Assembly (NCBI RefSeq): GCF_023898315.1
Contig: NC_064622.1
Coordinates: forward strand, 272,109,503-272,173,502
Source: Schistocerca nitens
Taxonomy: Eukaryota; Arthropoda; Insecta; Orthoptera; Acrididae
DNA: 64,000 nt
Direction of reading: 5' to 3'
In this document: one piece after another, positions 31,868 to 43,700 of the stretch
Layout: each line of letters starts with the position of its first letter
Position numbering within the stretch: position 1 is the stretch's first letter
Position numbers and translations under genes: made by a program
Notes under the pieces: generated by a model
Databases searched by the model: none
Seen by the model: the letters and a program-made list of their open reading frames with translations, nothing else
What the model was told of the DNA's origin: nothing

Positions 31868-32780
31868 AGGTATTTTACGCAAGCTGCACCATGAAGGATG
31901 TACCCGATATGTTCGGGCATCTGACTTGGTGGAAGTCGTGATTAACACTGTGCAAGGCGACCGCCATTTCAGTACCAGGCAGTTGGCCCTCCAGTACAGG
32001 GTAATCCACACGACTGTGTGGAACATCATCCATGACAATTGTTACTACCCTTGTCACTTACGGAGTGTGCAAGGCTTACTAGCGACAGAGTTTTCACATT
32101 TGAAGCAGTTTTGTCCCTGGTTACTTCACCAGGCAACCACTATTCCGGAACCTGTCATTCATCGTAGTTACAGATGACGCCACCTTTACGCAGAGTTGTA
32201 TCTTCAGCATTCGTAAGTCGTCTGTGGGACAGTGTGCAGAGCACTCATGGTATGGTGGCAGCGAATCATCAGCATCAGTGTAGCCGATATGTGTGGGCTG
32301 GGATAATACGCGACCGTATTTTGGGACCAGTCTTCCTTGTATGTCGCCTACAGGTCGGAACTACAGGATTTTCTTGCGGTTGACTTTGACTCCCCTGATG
32401 GAAGAAGTGCCGTTAAAGATTCGAAGGGTTATGTGCTGCTATATGAGGGGACTCTAGCCCAATTATTCGTTAATGTCCGAACGGATCTCAACCATGCCTT
32501 CCCTGGTCGATGGATCGGACGAGGCGGTCGAGTTGCATGGCCAGCTTGTCCTTTGGATTTTAACACTTGCGATTTTTGGTTATGGGGCCATTTCACAGGT
32601 ATTGTGTATACAGAGCTCATTCCACATGTGGAGCCAATGGAGCAGCGTATTCATGTTGCCTTGTGTAGAGGCAGCATGGACGATGTGATCGTGTGAGATA
32701 GAACACAGTACGGCGTGTACGCGCATGCATTGAGGCACATGGAAACAATTTTCAACATATATGAAACTGTCGCTGCATGT
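31868..32780 (+). pseudogene. DDE transposase, main part, degraded
   Basis: Plus strand. HTH-like block HFSTRQLALQYRVIHTTVWN (31960), then LRSVQGLLATEFSHLKQFC, a core with VTDDATFTQSCIFS (first Asp region) in a different frame near 32170, 'CGLGWYA'-like decayed WAGII block near 32290, FPGRWIGRGGRVAWPACPLD and FNTCDFWLWGHFTGIVYTE (third acid block) at 32500-32620, ending AHALRHMETIF. The order matches a Tc1/mariner-related insect family whose proteins end '...PCDFWLWGHLKS.VY'. The middle Asp block (DGAPAH-like) is lost to EGTLAQL. The N-terminal scrap (ADMVFT, RRMSETGS) is at 29825-29931, beyond the LINE. Confidence 0.8.
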
Positions 32781-32930
32781 TACAGAAAATTAGACTGCAG
32801 TTTCTGCAAGAATGTTTCATTGAATAAATGGCCTCTACATGCATTTCCAGACATAAGTTCATTAGACCCTTTCTGTTCCATATCCTCTCATCGATCAATC
32901 TCTCTGGTTTGTACACGGTGGAAAAATGAC

Positions 32931-32939
32931 CGCGCGCGC

Positions 32940-32970
<31 letters not shown>
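32931..32970 (+). repeat. microsatellite (CG)n(TG)n
   Basis: Alternating purine-pyrimidine tract: about 12 CG units followed by about 8 TG units, abutting the DDE transposon end. Confidence 0.95.
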
Positions 32971-33055
32971 TTATTTATAAGCAGAACAACGTTCACTGCT
33001 AACCGATCAGTTGTTATATTGGTATATACTGCAACTTGCTCTTGTCATTTAAGTA

Positions 33056-34443
33056 CACTACTGGCCATTAAAATTGCTACACCAAGAAGAAATGCAGATA
33101 AGTGGGTATTCATTGGACAAATATATTACACTAGAACTGACATGTGATTACATTTTCACGCAATTGTGAGTGCATAGATCCTGAGAAATCAGTATCCAGA
33201 ACAACCACCTCTGGCCGTAATAACGGTATTCATACGCCTGGGCATTGAGTCAGAGCTTGGATGGCGTGTACACGTATAGCTGCCCATGCAGCTTCAGCAC
33301 GATACCACAGTTCATCAACAGTATCACTGGCCTATAGTGCTCGGCCACCATTGACCAGACATTTTCAATTGGTGAGAGATACGGAGAACATGCTGGCCAG
33401 GGCAGCAGTCGAACATTTTCTGTATCCAGAAAGGCCCGTACAGAACTTGCAAGTTGCGGTCGTGCATTATCCTGCTGAAATGTAGGGTTTCGCAGGGATC
33501 GAATGAAGGGTAGAGCCACGGGTCGTAACACATCTGAAATGTAACGTCCACTGTCCAAAGTGCCATCAATGCCAACAAGAGGTGACCGAGACGTTTAACC
33601 AATGACTCCCCATACCATCACACCAGGTGATACGCCAGTATGGCGATGAGGAATACTCGCTTCCGATGTGCGTTCACCGAGATGTCGCGAAACACGGATG
33701 CGACCATCATGATGCTGTAAACAGAACCTGGATTCAACCGAAAAAATGACGTTTTGCCATTCGTGCACCCAAGTTCGTCGTTGAGTACACCATCGCAGGC
33801 GCTCCTGTCTGTGATGCAACGTCAAGGGTAATCGCAGCCATGGTCTCTGAGCTGATAGTCCGTGCTGCTGCAAACGTCGTCGAACTGTTCGTGCAGATGG
33901 TTGTTGTCTTGCAAACGTCCCTTTCTAATGAAACAGGGATCGAGACGTGGCTGCACGATCCGTTACAGCCATGCGGATAAGATGCCTGTCATCTCGACTG
34001 CTAGTAATACGAGGCCGTTGGGATCCAGCACAGCGCTCCATATTACCCTCCTGAACCCACCGATTCCATATTCTGCTAACAGTCATTGGATCTCGACCAA
34101 CGCGTGCAGCAATATCGCGATACGATAAACAGCAATCGCGATAGGCTACAATCCGACCTTTATCAAAGTCTGAAACGTAATGGTACGCATTTCTCCTCAT
34201 TACACGAGGCATCACAATGACGTTTCACCAGACAACGCAGGTCAACTGCTTTTTGTGTATGAGAAATGGGTTGGAAACTTTGCTCATGTCTGCACGCTGT
34301 AGCTGTCGACACCGGCGCCAACCTTATGTGAATGCTCTGAGAAGCTAATCATTTGCATATCACGGCATCTTCTTCCTGTCGGTTAAATTTCGCGTCTGTA
34401 GCACGTCATCTTCGTGGGGTACCATTTTTATTGGCCAGTAGTG
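33056..34443 (-). mobile_element. Tc1-like transposon, dead; same family as 54007-55414
   Basis: TA at 33054-33055 and 34444-34445. Inverted ends start CACTACTGGCCATTAAAAT (left) and, on the minus strand, CACTACTGGCCAATAAAAA (right), nearly the same as the ends at 54007. Length 1.39 kb. The minus-strand transposase is broken into three frames. Confidence 0.92.
33250..34215 (-). pseudogene. Tc1-family transposase, inactivated
   Basis: Minus strand. Start at about 34203 (MPRVMRRNAYHYVSDFDKGR). HTH region RIVAYRDCCLSYRDIAARVG is intact to 33925, where the frame ends. 33873-33595 has LRLPLTLHHRQERLRWC and NVIFSVESRF: the first catalytic Asp (FSDES in relatives) is Val. 33558-33250 has FQQDNARPQLASS (second Asp) and PYLSPIENVWSM (Glu), 34 residues apart as usual for Tc1. 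The C-terminus diverges. At least two frame breaks and one catalytic substitution. Confidence 0.92.
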
Positions 34444-34445
34444 TA

Positions 34446-34789
34446 GACTGGATTTCTGTTGCATTTCGACTTGTACTTTAGAATGGCTGTGAAATCGAAA
34501 TCATAATTTTGTGCAAGAAATGTACAATAATTAGCATATTAAAAGCGAAATTTTATTAGAAAACGGCTGTGAATGTTGCGGGAATGCCGTGAGTCCGTGT
34601 GTATACTTCCGATTTCGTGTACTCGTTCCCCTTTCTGAGTTAGTCGAGTCCACTTACATACCTGACAACACTCAGGTGATGGAAGAGTGGGCTGCGGCGG
34701 AAACTCAAGAGTCGATCCTAAGGGCACACGGAGACTGCTAGTTCAGAGATGACGAGTTTAAAGCGAATATATGGATCTCATTTCTTGTC
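34446..34789. other. no recognisable feature
   Basis: Short spacer between the Tc1-like copy and the minisatellite. Confidence 0.5.
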
Positions 34790-37440
34790 TGCCCACCCCA
34801 GCTTCTTGTCTGCCCCCCCCCTCCGTTTCTTGTCTGACCGCCCCCCCGTTTCTTGCTTGCCACCCCATTTCTTGCCTGCCCCCCCGTTTCTTGCCTGCCC
34901 CCCGTTTCTTGCCTGCCCCCCGTTTCTTGCCTGCCCCCCGTTTCTTGCCTGCCCCCCCGTTTCTTGCCTGCCCCCCCGTTTCTTGCCTGCCCCCCCGTTT
35001 CTTGCCTGCCCCCCCGTTTCTTGCCTGCCCCCCCGTTTCTTGCCTGCCCCCCCGTTTCTTGCCTGCCCCACCGTTTCTTGCCTGCCCCCCCTTTTCTTGC
35101 CTGCCCCCCCGTTTCTTGCCTGCCCCCCCGTTTCTTGCCTGCCCCCCCGTTTCTTGCCTGCCCCCCCCGTTTCTTGCCTGCCCCCCCCCGTTTCTTGCCT
35201 GCCCCCCTGTTTCTTGCCTGCCGCCCCCGTTTCTTGCCTGCCGCCCCCGTTTCTTGCCTGCCGCCCCCGTTTCTTGCCTGCCGCCCCCGTTTCTTGCCTG
35301 CCACCCCCGTTTCTTGCCTGCCGCCCCCGTTTCTTGCCTGCCGCCCCCGTTTCTTGCCTGCCGCCCCCGTTTCTTGCCTGCCGCCCCCGTTTCTTGCCTG
35401 CCGCCCCCGTTTCTTGCCTGCCGCCCCCGTTTCTTGCCTGCCGCCCCCGTTTCTTGCCTGCCGCCCCCGTTTCTTGCCTGCCGCCCCCGTTTCTTGCCTG
35501 CAGCCCCCGTTTCTTGCCTGCCGCCCCCGTTTCTTGCCTGCCGCCCCCGTTTCTTGCCTGCCGCCCCCGTTTCTTGCCTGCCGCCCCCGTTTCTTGCCTG
35601 CCGCCCCCGTTTCTTGCCTGCCGCCCCCGTTTCTTGCCTGCCGCCCCCGTTTCTTGCCTGCCGCCCCCGTTTCTTGCCTGCCGCCCCCGTTTCTTGCCTG
35701 CCGCCCCCGTTTCTTGCCTGCCGCCCCCGTTTCTTGCCTGCCGCCCCCGTTTCTTGCCTGCCGCCCCCGTTTCTTGCCTGCCGCCCCCGTTTCTTGCCTG
35801 CCGCCCCCGTTTCTTGCCTGCCGCCCCCGTTTCTTGCCTGCCGCCCCCGTTTCTTGCCTGCCGCCCCCGTTTCTTGCCTGCCGCCCCCGTTTCTTGCCTG
35901 CCCACCCCCCGTTTCTTGCCTGCCCCCCCCCCCCGTTTCTTGCCTGCCCCCCCGTTTCTTGCCTGCCCCCCCGTTTCTTGCCTGCCCCCCCGTTTCTTGC
36001 CTGCCCCCCCCCGTTTCTTGCCTGCCCCCCCGTCTCTTGCCGGCCCCCCCGTCTCTTGCCGCCCCCCACCGTCTCTTGCCGGCCCCCCCCGTCTCTCGCC
36101 TGCCCCCCCGTCTCTCGCCTGCCCCCCCGTCTCTCGCCTGCCCCCCCGTCTCTCGCCTGCCCCCCCCACGTCTCTCGCCTGCCCCCCCACGTCTCTCGCC
36201 TGCCCCCCCCACGTCTCTCGCCTGCCCCCCCACGTCTCTCGCCTGCCCCCCCACGTCATTCGCCTCCCCCCCCACGTCTCTCGCCTGCCCCCCCCCACGT
36301 CTCTCGCCTGCCCCCCCCCCCACGTCTCTCGCCTGCCCCCCCCCCCCACGTCTCTCGCCTGCCCCCCCCCACGTCTCTCGCCTGCCCCCCCCCACGTCTC
36401 TCGCCTGCCCCCCCCCCACGTCTCTCGCCTGCCCCCCCCCCACGTCTCTCGCCTGCCCCCCCCCACGTCTCTCGCCTGCCCCCCCCCCACGTCTCTCGCC
36501 TGCCCCCCCCCACGTCTCTCGCCTGCCCCCCCCACGTCTCTCGCCTGCCCCCCCCCCACGTCTCTCGCCTGCCCCCCCACGTCTCTCGCCTGCCCCCCCC
36601 CCACGTCTCTCGCCTGCCCCCCCCCCACGTCTCTCGCCTGCCCCCCCCCCACGTCTCTCGCCTGCCCCCCCCACGTCTCTCGCCTGCCCCCCCCCACGAC
36701 TCCCGCCTGCCCCCCCACGTCTCTCGCCTGCCCCCCCCCACGTCTCTCGCCTGCACCCCCCCCACGTCTCTCGCCTGCCCCCCCCACGTCTCTCGCCTGC
36801 CCCCCCCCCCACGTCTCTCGCCTGCCCCCCCCCCCACGTCTCTCGCCTGCCCCCCCCCACGTCTCTCGCCTGCCCCCCCCACGTCTCTCGCCTGCCCCCC
36901 CCACGTCTCTCGCCTGCCCCCCCCCCACGTCTCTCGCCTGCCCCCCCCCACGTCTCTCGCCTGCCCCCCCCCCACGTCTCTCGCCTGCCCCCCACGTCTC
37001 TCGCCTGCACCCCCACGTCTCTCGCCTGCACCCCCACGTCTCTCGCGGCCCCCCCCACGTCTCTCGCCTGCCCCCCCACGTCTCTCGCCTGCCCCCCCAC
37101 GTCTCTCGCCTGCCCCCCCACGTCTCTCGCCTGCCCCCCCACGTCTCTCGCCTGCCCTCCCACGTCTCTCGCCTGCCCCCCCACGTCTCTCGCCTGCCCC
37201 CCCACGTCTCTCGCCTGCCCCCCCACGTCTCTCGCCTGCCCCCCCACGTCTCTCGCCTGCCCCCCCACGTCTCTCGCCTGCCCCCCCACGTCTCTCGCCT
37301 GCCCCCCCACGTCTCTCGCCTGCCCCCCCCACGTCTCTCGCCTGTCCCCCCACGTCACTCGCCTGCCCCCCCACGTCTCTCGCCTGCCCCCCCACGTCTC
37401 TCGCCTGCCCCCCCACGTCTCTCGCCTGCCCCCCCACGGG
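34790..37440 (+). repeat. C-rich minisatellite, about 2.65 kb, 19-24-bp unit, three sub-arrays
   Basis: Sub-array A (34790-35220, recurring 35900-36040): unit CnGTTTCTTGCCTG with C-run of 6-10. Sub-array B (35221-35900): the 20-mer CCGCCCCCGTTTCTTGCCTG in strict register, about 34 copies with only single-base variants (for example a in place of g at 35303 and 35502). A transition at 36010-36100 reads GTCTCTTGCCGGC. Sub-array C (36100-37440): CnCACGTCTCTCGCCTG with C-run length varying between copies. Left-edge copies are diverged (TTTCTTGTCTG). I estimate over 120 units. Because units are often not multiples of three yet contain no stop in several frames, giant spurious ORFs span it on both strands. 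Strands are extremely asymmetric: C-rich plus, G-rich minus. Confidence 0.97.
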
Positions 37441-37875
37441 CAAGAGACCTCAACATCTCTTGTGTGCCCCCCTCCCCCGTATCATGTATCTACTACTAAT
37501 TGCAGCATGTAACGATACATCTTCAGGAGATGAACAACACACAAGCTGCACAATAATGGTCGGGTTGTGTTTACTGTACCGATGTGTCGCGATTTAGCCG
37601 CTTTTGGTTTGCCGCAAAGCGTCTGGTGCAGCGTCTGCCAAGTGCCGCATCTAACCCGCTGTGTGACGATTTTGTGTGTCATAATTCATACCGGAGTTGG
37701 TTTGTCATATTTTAGGAGCGTTTTTTGTGTCGTAGCATGGGCTCGCTCATTCAGGTTCCGTTGTTGCCCTTTGTTATACGTCTTCATGGTGAGCATCGTA
37801 TTGAGATTAAACAGTTGTGAGTAAACGGCTGTTTGTATACGTTGGTGGTTTGACAAGCATCCAGGCACTCCATTG
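37441..37875. other. no recognisable feature
   Basis: Transition from minisatellite to ordinary DNA; a last diverged unit-like 'catctcttgtgtgcccccct' lies near 37453. Confidence 0.45.
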
Positions 37876-38575
37876 TACAGGGTGTCCTGAAAATTCATTA
37901 ACATTTGAAAATGCACTAAATCACGGTATAATATAGGCCAAGAGATAAAACTTCACACACAGGTCATAAATGACAGACCTTTATTGAAACCAATCGCGAG
38001 TGCGAAAACTGCCCAACGGATGGTGCTGGACATCAGTTACACCACGTGAGTCTTGCATAAGATGAGCTGTAATGAATTGTTAGCCACTGATTTTGTGACT
38101 TAGAGCGTTTTCAGAGTGTGCAATTTAAAAATTGGGGAACATGACACTGTTGTCTAAGATGTTTTGGACCGTTGAAGCCCATTTCACACTCCAAGGGACT
38201 CTCAACACTCATAATTGGAGAAGTTGAGCTAACTAAATTAATAGAACTGTCGTGGAAACCCCACTGCATGACAGTCAGGGTGTGGCGTGGGTTTACCACG
38301 TAAATCTTGATCAGACCCTTTCTCTTCGAAGAAATGTGGGCTGCTGCTTTTTAAACTGTCAGCGTGATGGGAGCTGGGTGCACAGATGTAGAATAGCATC
38401 AACCGCAGTGTGGCTGACAAGCACCTGCTGGAAGGTATGACTTTCACACATAATGGAGCTCCGCTCCATATTGCTAATGTGTCCTAGATATCTTGCACAC
38501 ATCGTTTAATGAGAATCGCGTGTTAAAGTGCCACTTCCACCACGTTTCGCTTCTCAGATCCCCCAAACTTAATCC
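37876..38575 (+). mobile_element. DDE transposon remnant, left part (split by LINE-B and LINE-C2)
   Basis: Begins with an 'acagggtgtcctgaaaattc' motif typical of terminal repeats. Degraded plus-strand translation from about 38170 reads TLHDSQGVAWVYHVNLDQTL (an 'RVTVWCGL' block equivalent) and FTHNGAPLHIANV (a 'QDGAPPHIA' block, second catalytic acid as Asn) near 38440, then RSPKLNPCDSWLWGYLK, which only assembles across the LINE-B insertion (38560-38575 joined to 44723). Continues at 44715-44912 and perhaps 50354-50450. Family guess: the Tc1/mariner-related group with WPPRSPDLNPCDFWLWGYLK. Confidence 0.65.
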
Positions 38576-39181
38576 CCCCTGCGGGTTCGGGGGTTAGAAT
38601 AGGCCCGCGGTATTCCTGCCTGTCGTAAGAGGCGACTAGTAGTCTCAAATGTTTCGGCCTTATGTGATGGTCCCCTCTCGGGTTTGACCTCCATCTTTCT
38701 AAATTATTCCGAAGAGCGAGCCAATTGGGGAAGGGCGCCTTACATGGTGCACTGTATCCGTCGTGCATTGAGACCTTTAGCTGGCTTTTTCGTCGTTGCA
38801 GTGGTGTCCCGCTCGTTTTCCATCTCTTGGGCGAGGATACGTCCCTGGGTGCGATTACCACGCTGCACTCTGCAGTGTTGCTTGTAACTGCGACGACAAC
38901 CTTGGACATTTTTGCACCTAAGATCCAGCACGGTAGCCAGTCCGTTGTGGTGGGGCCGCCATGTACCCTGCTGGCTGTAGCCCCCTGACAACACAGGGAT
39001 CGCTCTACTGGTGCCTGCGCCGTTAACTCCCCACGTATGTCAAGGAGCAGATGCCCATCTCCCTGGGGCATCAGGACTCCCGGCAATGGCCATCCTGCCA
39101 GGTGGCTATTGCTGCGGCTGGGTGGCGCCCGTGGGGAGGGCCCTTGGTCGGAGTAGGTGGCATCAGGGCGGATGACCCGCA

Positions 39182-40681
39182 ATGAAGCGTGGTACATCGT
39201 CTCTCGCTGGCGGCCAGCCACCAGCAGTCTCTAAGCGTTCGAGGGCTCATTTAAAAGCTAACGTTTATGACCCCAAATCGTTCCCATCCCTGGCCACACC
39301 ATGGGAGGAACGAAAGGCAATGAATGACAGTGACGTGTATTCCCCCAGGTATCTCGTCTGTACCAGAGCTGATGGTGAATAGTTTCTATCCGTGAAGCCT
39401 CAGTTCTTTGTAGAGCATTTAGAGGACAAGTTTTGGGGAGGTGGAGGGCTTGTCCAAAATGTGCTCTGAGTCAGTTTTGATAAAAACGGCATCCTCTGCC
39501 CAGTCATGCAGGTTACTTGCTTGTGACAAGTTGGGGGATGTTCACGTTACCATCACCCCACATAAGAGTTTAAATATGGTCCAGGGTGTTATTTTCAATA
39601 GGTACCTCCTTTTGCAGTCTGATAACGAGCTGCGCGCCAATTTAGAGCGCCGAGGTGTACATTTCGTCCGGCGTGTTCATCGGGGTCCGAGGGACAATCA
39701 GGTAGCTACTGGTGCCTTCATCTTGGCCTTCAAAGGTGATACCTTACCAGAGAAGGTCAAGGTGATGGTCTACCAGTGTGATGTCAAACCCTTTATCCCT
39801 CCCCTGATGCGGTGCTTTAAGTGCTGGAAGTGCGGTCACATGTCCTCTCGCTGTACTTCTAGCCTCACATGTCGAGATTGTGGACGCCCACCTCATCCCG
39901 ATACTCTATGTGCTCCGCCTCCTGTCTGTGTCAACTGTGGAGAGCCTCATTCCCCTTGCTCGCCGGACTGCAGTATCTTACAGAAAGAACGCAAAATCAT
40001 GGAATATAAGACCCTGGACCGACTGACTTACACTGAGGCTAAGCGGAAATTTGAACGGCTACATCCTGTGCGCATAATGTCATCTTATGCCTCCACTGTC
40101 ACTCCTGCTCCAGCTCCTTCAGCTGCAAGATATACAGTCAGCTCTCAGAGTCAGAGGACCGCACCTGCCCCCTGACGATGGGGGCCCCTTCTCTCGCTGT
40201 TGCTCCCACACCACCTACCTCGGGAGCAGCACCCACTAAACCATCGGGGACACCAGTCCCCACTTCTAAGCCGGAGAAGCGTAAGTCTTCTTCGGCTTCT
40301 CTCGCTCGGAGGGGATCCCTTGGGTCACTCCCTTCCCAGGTTCCTACCAGCGGCACAGCAGACACCAACCAGTGGCTGAAGAAGCCACAGGTCACTGGTC
40401 GACGGGCTTCGCGATCCTCTTCGGTCCCAGAGACTGACTCCAATAAGCCCTCTGAACAACGGCAACCAAAGGAACAGCGAGAGAAAACGACTTTGAAGAC
40501 CCATAAGTCCAAGACACCTGCGGTGGCACCTAATCCACCGCTACCTAAAAGCTCTGCGTCTGAGGATGAGGTGGAGATCCTTGCGTCCACTGAGGACCTT
40601 GATCTCGCCGATCCCTCAGACGCAATGGATAGCACTTGCACGGGTGCTCCATCGGAGGCGGCAGGTGACCCAGCGGCGTAA
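39182..40681 (+). pseudogene. LINE-B ORF1 (gag-like, three zinc knuckles), three lesions
   Basis: Starts MKRGTSSLAGG, parallel to LINE-A. Lesions: TGA at 39380-39382, a 1-bp insertion near 39435 and a frame change near 40165. Conserved parts: FPSLATPWEERKA, SVLIKTASSAQS, LERRGVHFVRRVHRGP. Knuckles: CFKCWKCGHMSSRC (CX2CX4HX4C), CRDCGRPPHPDTLC, CVNCGEPHSPCSPDC. The tail (40178-40681) is Ser/Pro/Lys-rich and ends in an acidic stretch. About 500 codons in all, the same size as LINE-A ORF1. Confidence 0.9.
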
Positions 40682-40716
40682 TCTGCCTTCCCAGTCCCTT
40701 CACGCCTTTCTCCCCA

Positions 40717-43700
40717 ATGGTCAATACCATCCTCCAGTGGAACTGCAGCGGTTTCTTCCACCATCTAGCTGAGCTCCGCCAACTTATCAGCCTTCACCCT
40801 TTCTTCTGCATTGCTCTTCAGGAAACTTGGTTTCCAGCAATGCGAACCCCCACCCTCCGTGGCTATCGGGGTTATTATAAGAACTGGGCACCATATGAAA
40901 GGGTGTCTGGTGGCGTCTGCCTCAATGTCCTTCACACTCTGCACAGCGAGTCTGTCCCTCTCCAAACACCTTTAGAGGCTGTCGCTGTTCGGGTGTGGAC
41001 GCCACAGGCTGTTACCGTCTGCAGTCTTTACCTTCCACCGGATAGTGATGTCTCGCAGCATGTCCTGGCTGCGCTGATAGCCCAATTGCCGCCACCTTTC
41101 TTGCTATTGGGCGACTTCAACGCCCATAACCCTCTGTGGGGTGGGTCAGTGGCAACAGGTCGAGGCGCCACCGTTGAGCATTTATTGTCGCAGCTCGATC
41201 TCTCGATTTTAAATGATGGTGCCTTCAGACACTTCAGTGAGGCGCATGGCACATACTCCGCCATTGACCTTTCAATCTGTAGCCCTAGCCTCTTACCGTC
41301 TGTCCAATGGAGTGTGCATGACGACCTTTGTGGTAGTGACCACGTTCCGATCTTTCTGTCACTGCCACAGCGTCACTCTTCTGGGCGCCCCATCAGATGG
41401 CATATGAATAAGGCTGACTGGGACTTGTTCTCCTCCATTGCCGCTATTGAGCCTCTCTCTAGTGACGACATTGATGCGGTGGTTCACTCAGTCACCACCA
41501 GCACCGTTATTGCCGCAGAATCTGCCATTCCCAGTTCTTCTGGGTCCCCTCGGCGCCGGACTGTGGCTTGGTGGTCGCCTGAGATCGCTGAGGCGATTAA
41601 AGATCGCCGGCGGGCGCTACAGCGTCACAAGCGGCATCCCTGCATTGAACACCTCATCACCTTCAAACGGCTGCGTGCGCGGGCCCGCCGCCTTATCCGC
41701 CAAAGCAAGCAGGAGTGCTGGGAGCGGTATGTGTCCACCATTGGCCTCTATGTCTCTCCATCGCAGGTCTGGGCCAAGATCCGACGCCTCTATGGCTATC
41801 GGACCCCTGTCAGCGTCCCTGCGCTCTCACTGAATGGAGCAGTTTGTACAGACTCCGGCGAAATTGCCAACAGCTTGGCTGAGCATTTTGCTCTTAGTTC
41901 CGCTTCTTCCAATTACCCACTGGCCTTCCGCTCCATTAAAGAGCGGATGGAACGTCAGAGCCTTTCGTTTCGCACCCACCACCCAGAATCTTACAATGCT
42001 CCATTCAGTGAGTGGGAATTTCGCAGTGCCCTAGCCGCTTGCCTTGATACCGCTCCTGGGCCAGATGGCATCCACTGTCAGATGCTGAAACACCTTTCAG
42101 TGGACTGCCAGCGGCGCCTCGTCGATCTTTACAACTGTCTTTGGGTCGAGGGGGAGTTTCCGTCGCAATGGTGGGAAGGCATTGTCATCCCCGTTTTGAA
42201 ACCTGGAAAGAACACTCTGGAGGTGGACAGCTACCGTTCCATTAGCCTCACCAACGTTCTTTGCAGGATGCTTGAACGGATGGTGAGCCGGCGATTGAAT
42301 TGGGTACTGGAGTCTCGGGGCCTTCTGGCTCAATCTCAGGGTGGGTTCCGTAAAGGCCGCTCCGCCACCGACAATCTGGTGAGCCTGGAGTCGGCCATCC
42401 GTACTGCCTTTGCCCGCCGTTAGCACCTGGTCGCTGTCTTTTTCGACATGTGGAAGGCGTACGATACGACATGGCGTCATCACATCCTTTCTACGCTTCA
42501 TGGATGGGGTCTTCGGGGCCCTCTGCCGATCTTTATCAGAAATTTTCTGTCGTAGCGTACCTTCCGCGTGCAAGTCGCGACCTCATATGGTTCCTCCCAC
42601 GTCCAAGAGACCGGTGTGCCACAGGGCTCTGTTTTAAGTGTCTGCCTGTTTTAATAGCCATTAACGGGCTCGCTGCGGCCGTGGGAAATTCTGTCTTGGC
42701 GTCCCTGTATGCTGATGGCTTCTGCCTTTACTACAGCTCTACTGGCATTGCAGCTGTTGAACGTCAGCTACAGGGCGCTATCCGCCAGGCGCAGTCTTGG
42801 GCTGTAGCTCATGGGTTCCAGTTTTCGCCAGCCAAGACCTGCGTTATGCATTTCTGCCGGCGACGTACTGTCCACCCGGAGCCGCGGCTTTACCTTGCCG
42901 GCGAACTTCTTTCAGTGGTGGAATCACACAGGTTTTTGGGGGTGGTTTTCGATGCCCGGTTGACTTGGCTGCCTCATATCCGGCAGCTTAAACAGGCGTG
43001 TTGGCGGCATCTAAACGCTCTGAGATGCTTGAGCCACACCCGCTGGGGCGCCGACCGATCTACCCTGTTGCGGCTCTACCAGGCGTTAATCCAGTCCCGT
43101 CTGGATTATGGGAGCCTGGCTTATGGCTCAGCATCCCCATCTGCGTTGCCGGTGCTGGACCCAATTCTCCACAGCGGGATACGCCTTGCCACTGGAGCTT
43201 TCCGCACCAGCCCTGTGGACAGCATACTAGTGGAGGCAGGTGTCCGTCCACTGCGGTTACGACGCCAACTACTACTGGCTGCTTATGCTGCCCATGTTTT
43301 TAGCTTGCCCGGGCATCCAAATTACCGTGTCCTGTTCCCGCAGTCAGTCGTCCATCTGCCAGAACGTCGGCCCAGGTCGGGTTGTCCGATCGCCGTACGC
43401 GTCAAAGAGCTCCTCTCTGGGCTTGGGTTTTTCCCTGTTCCACCTCCTTCCCGGGCACCTCTGCGAACGCCGCCATGGTGTGTGCCTCGCCCTTGCCTTC
43501 GGCTCGATTTGGAACAGAGCCCGAAGGACTCAGTCCCTCCGGAGGCTTTCCGATGCCACTTTTATTCCTTCCTGGCCACGTATCAGGGCTCTGGAATTGT
43601 TTACACTGACAGTTCGATGGTTGCTGGTCGTGTCGGGTATGCGCTAACTCTAGGGGACCATTCCGAACAACGTTCCTTGCCAGCTGGCTGCAGCGTTTAC

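Larger units (their letters stand above)
29501..32932 (+). mobile_element. DDE transposon with ~55-bp inverted ends, split by a LINE
   Basis: Left end 29501-29560 and right end 32875-32932 are imperfect inverted copies; both share (minus strand on the right) CACCGTGTACNAA followed by GATTGATCGATGAGAGGATA. The transposase lies in two pieces, 29790-29931 and 31868-32780, with a minus-strand LINE between them. The right end runs straight into a (CG)n(TG)n microsatellite. Many stops; dead. Confidence 0.85.

Noticed and set aside
34790-37440. CRISPR-like regular spacing
   Set aside because: Units are contiguous with no unique spacers, and the genome is eukaryotic.
34738-37597. Giant Pro/Cys- or Gly/Arg-rich ORFs of 400-916 codons on both strands
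   Set aside because: They are products of a stop-free tandem repeat; open in several frames and both strands at once, with no domain, and no conserved start.
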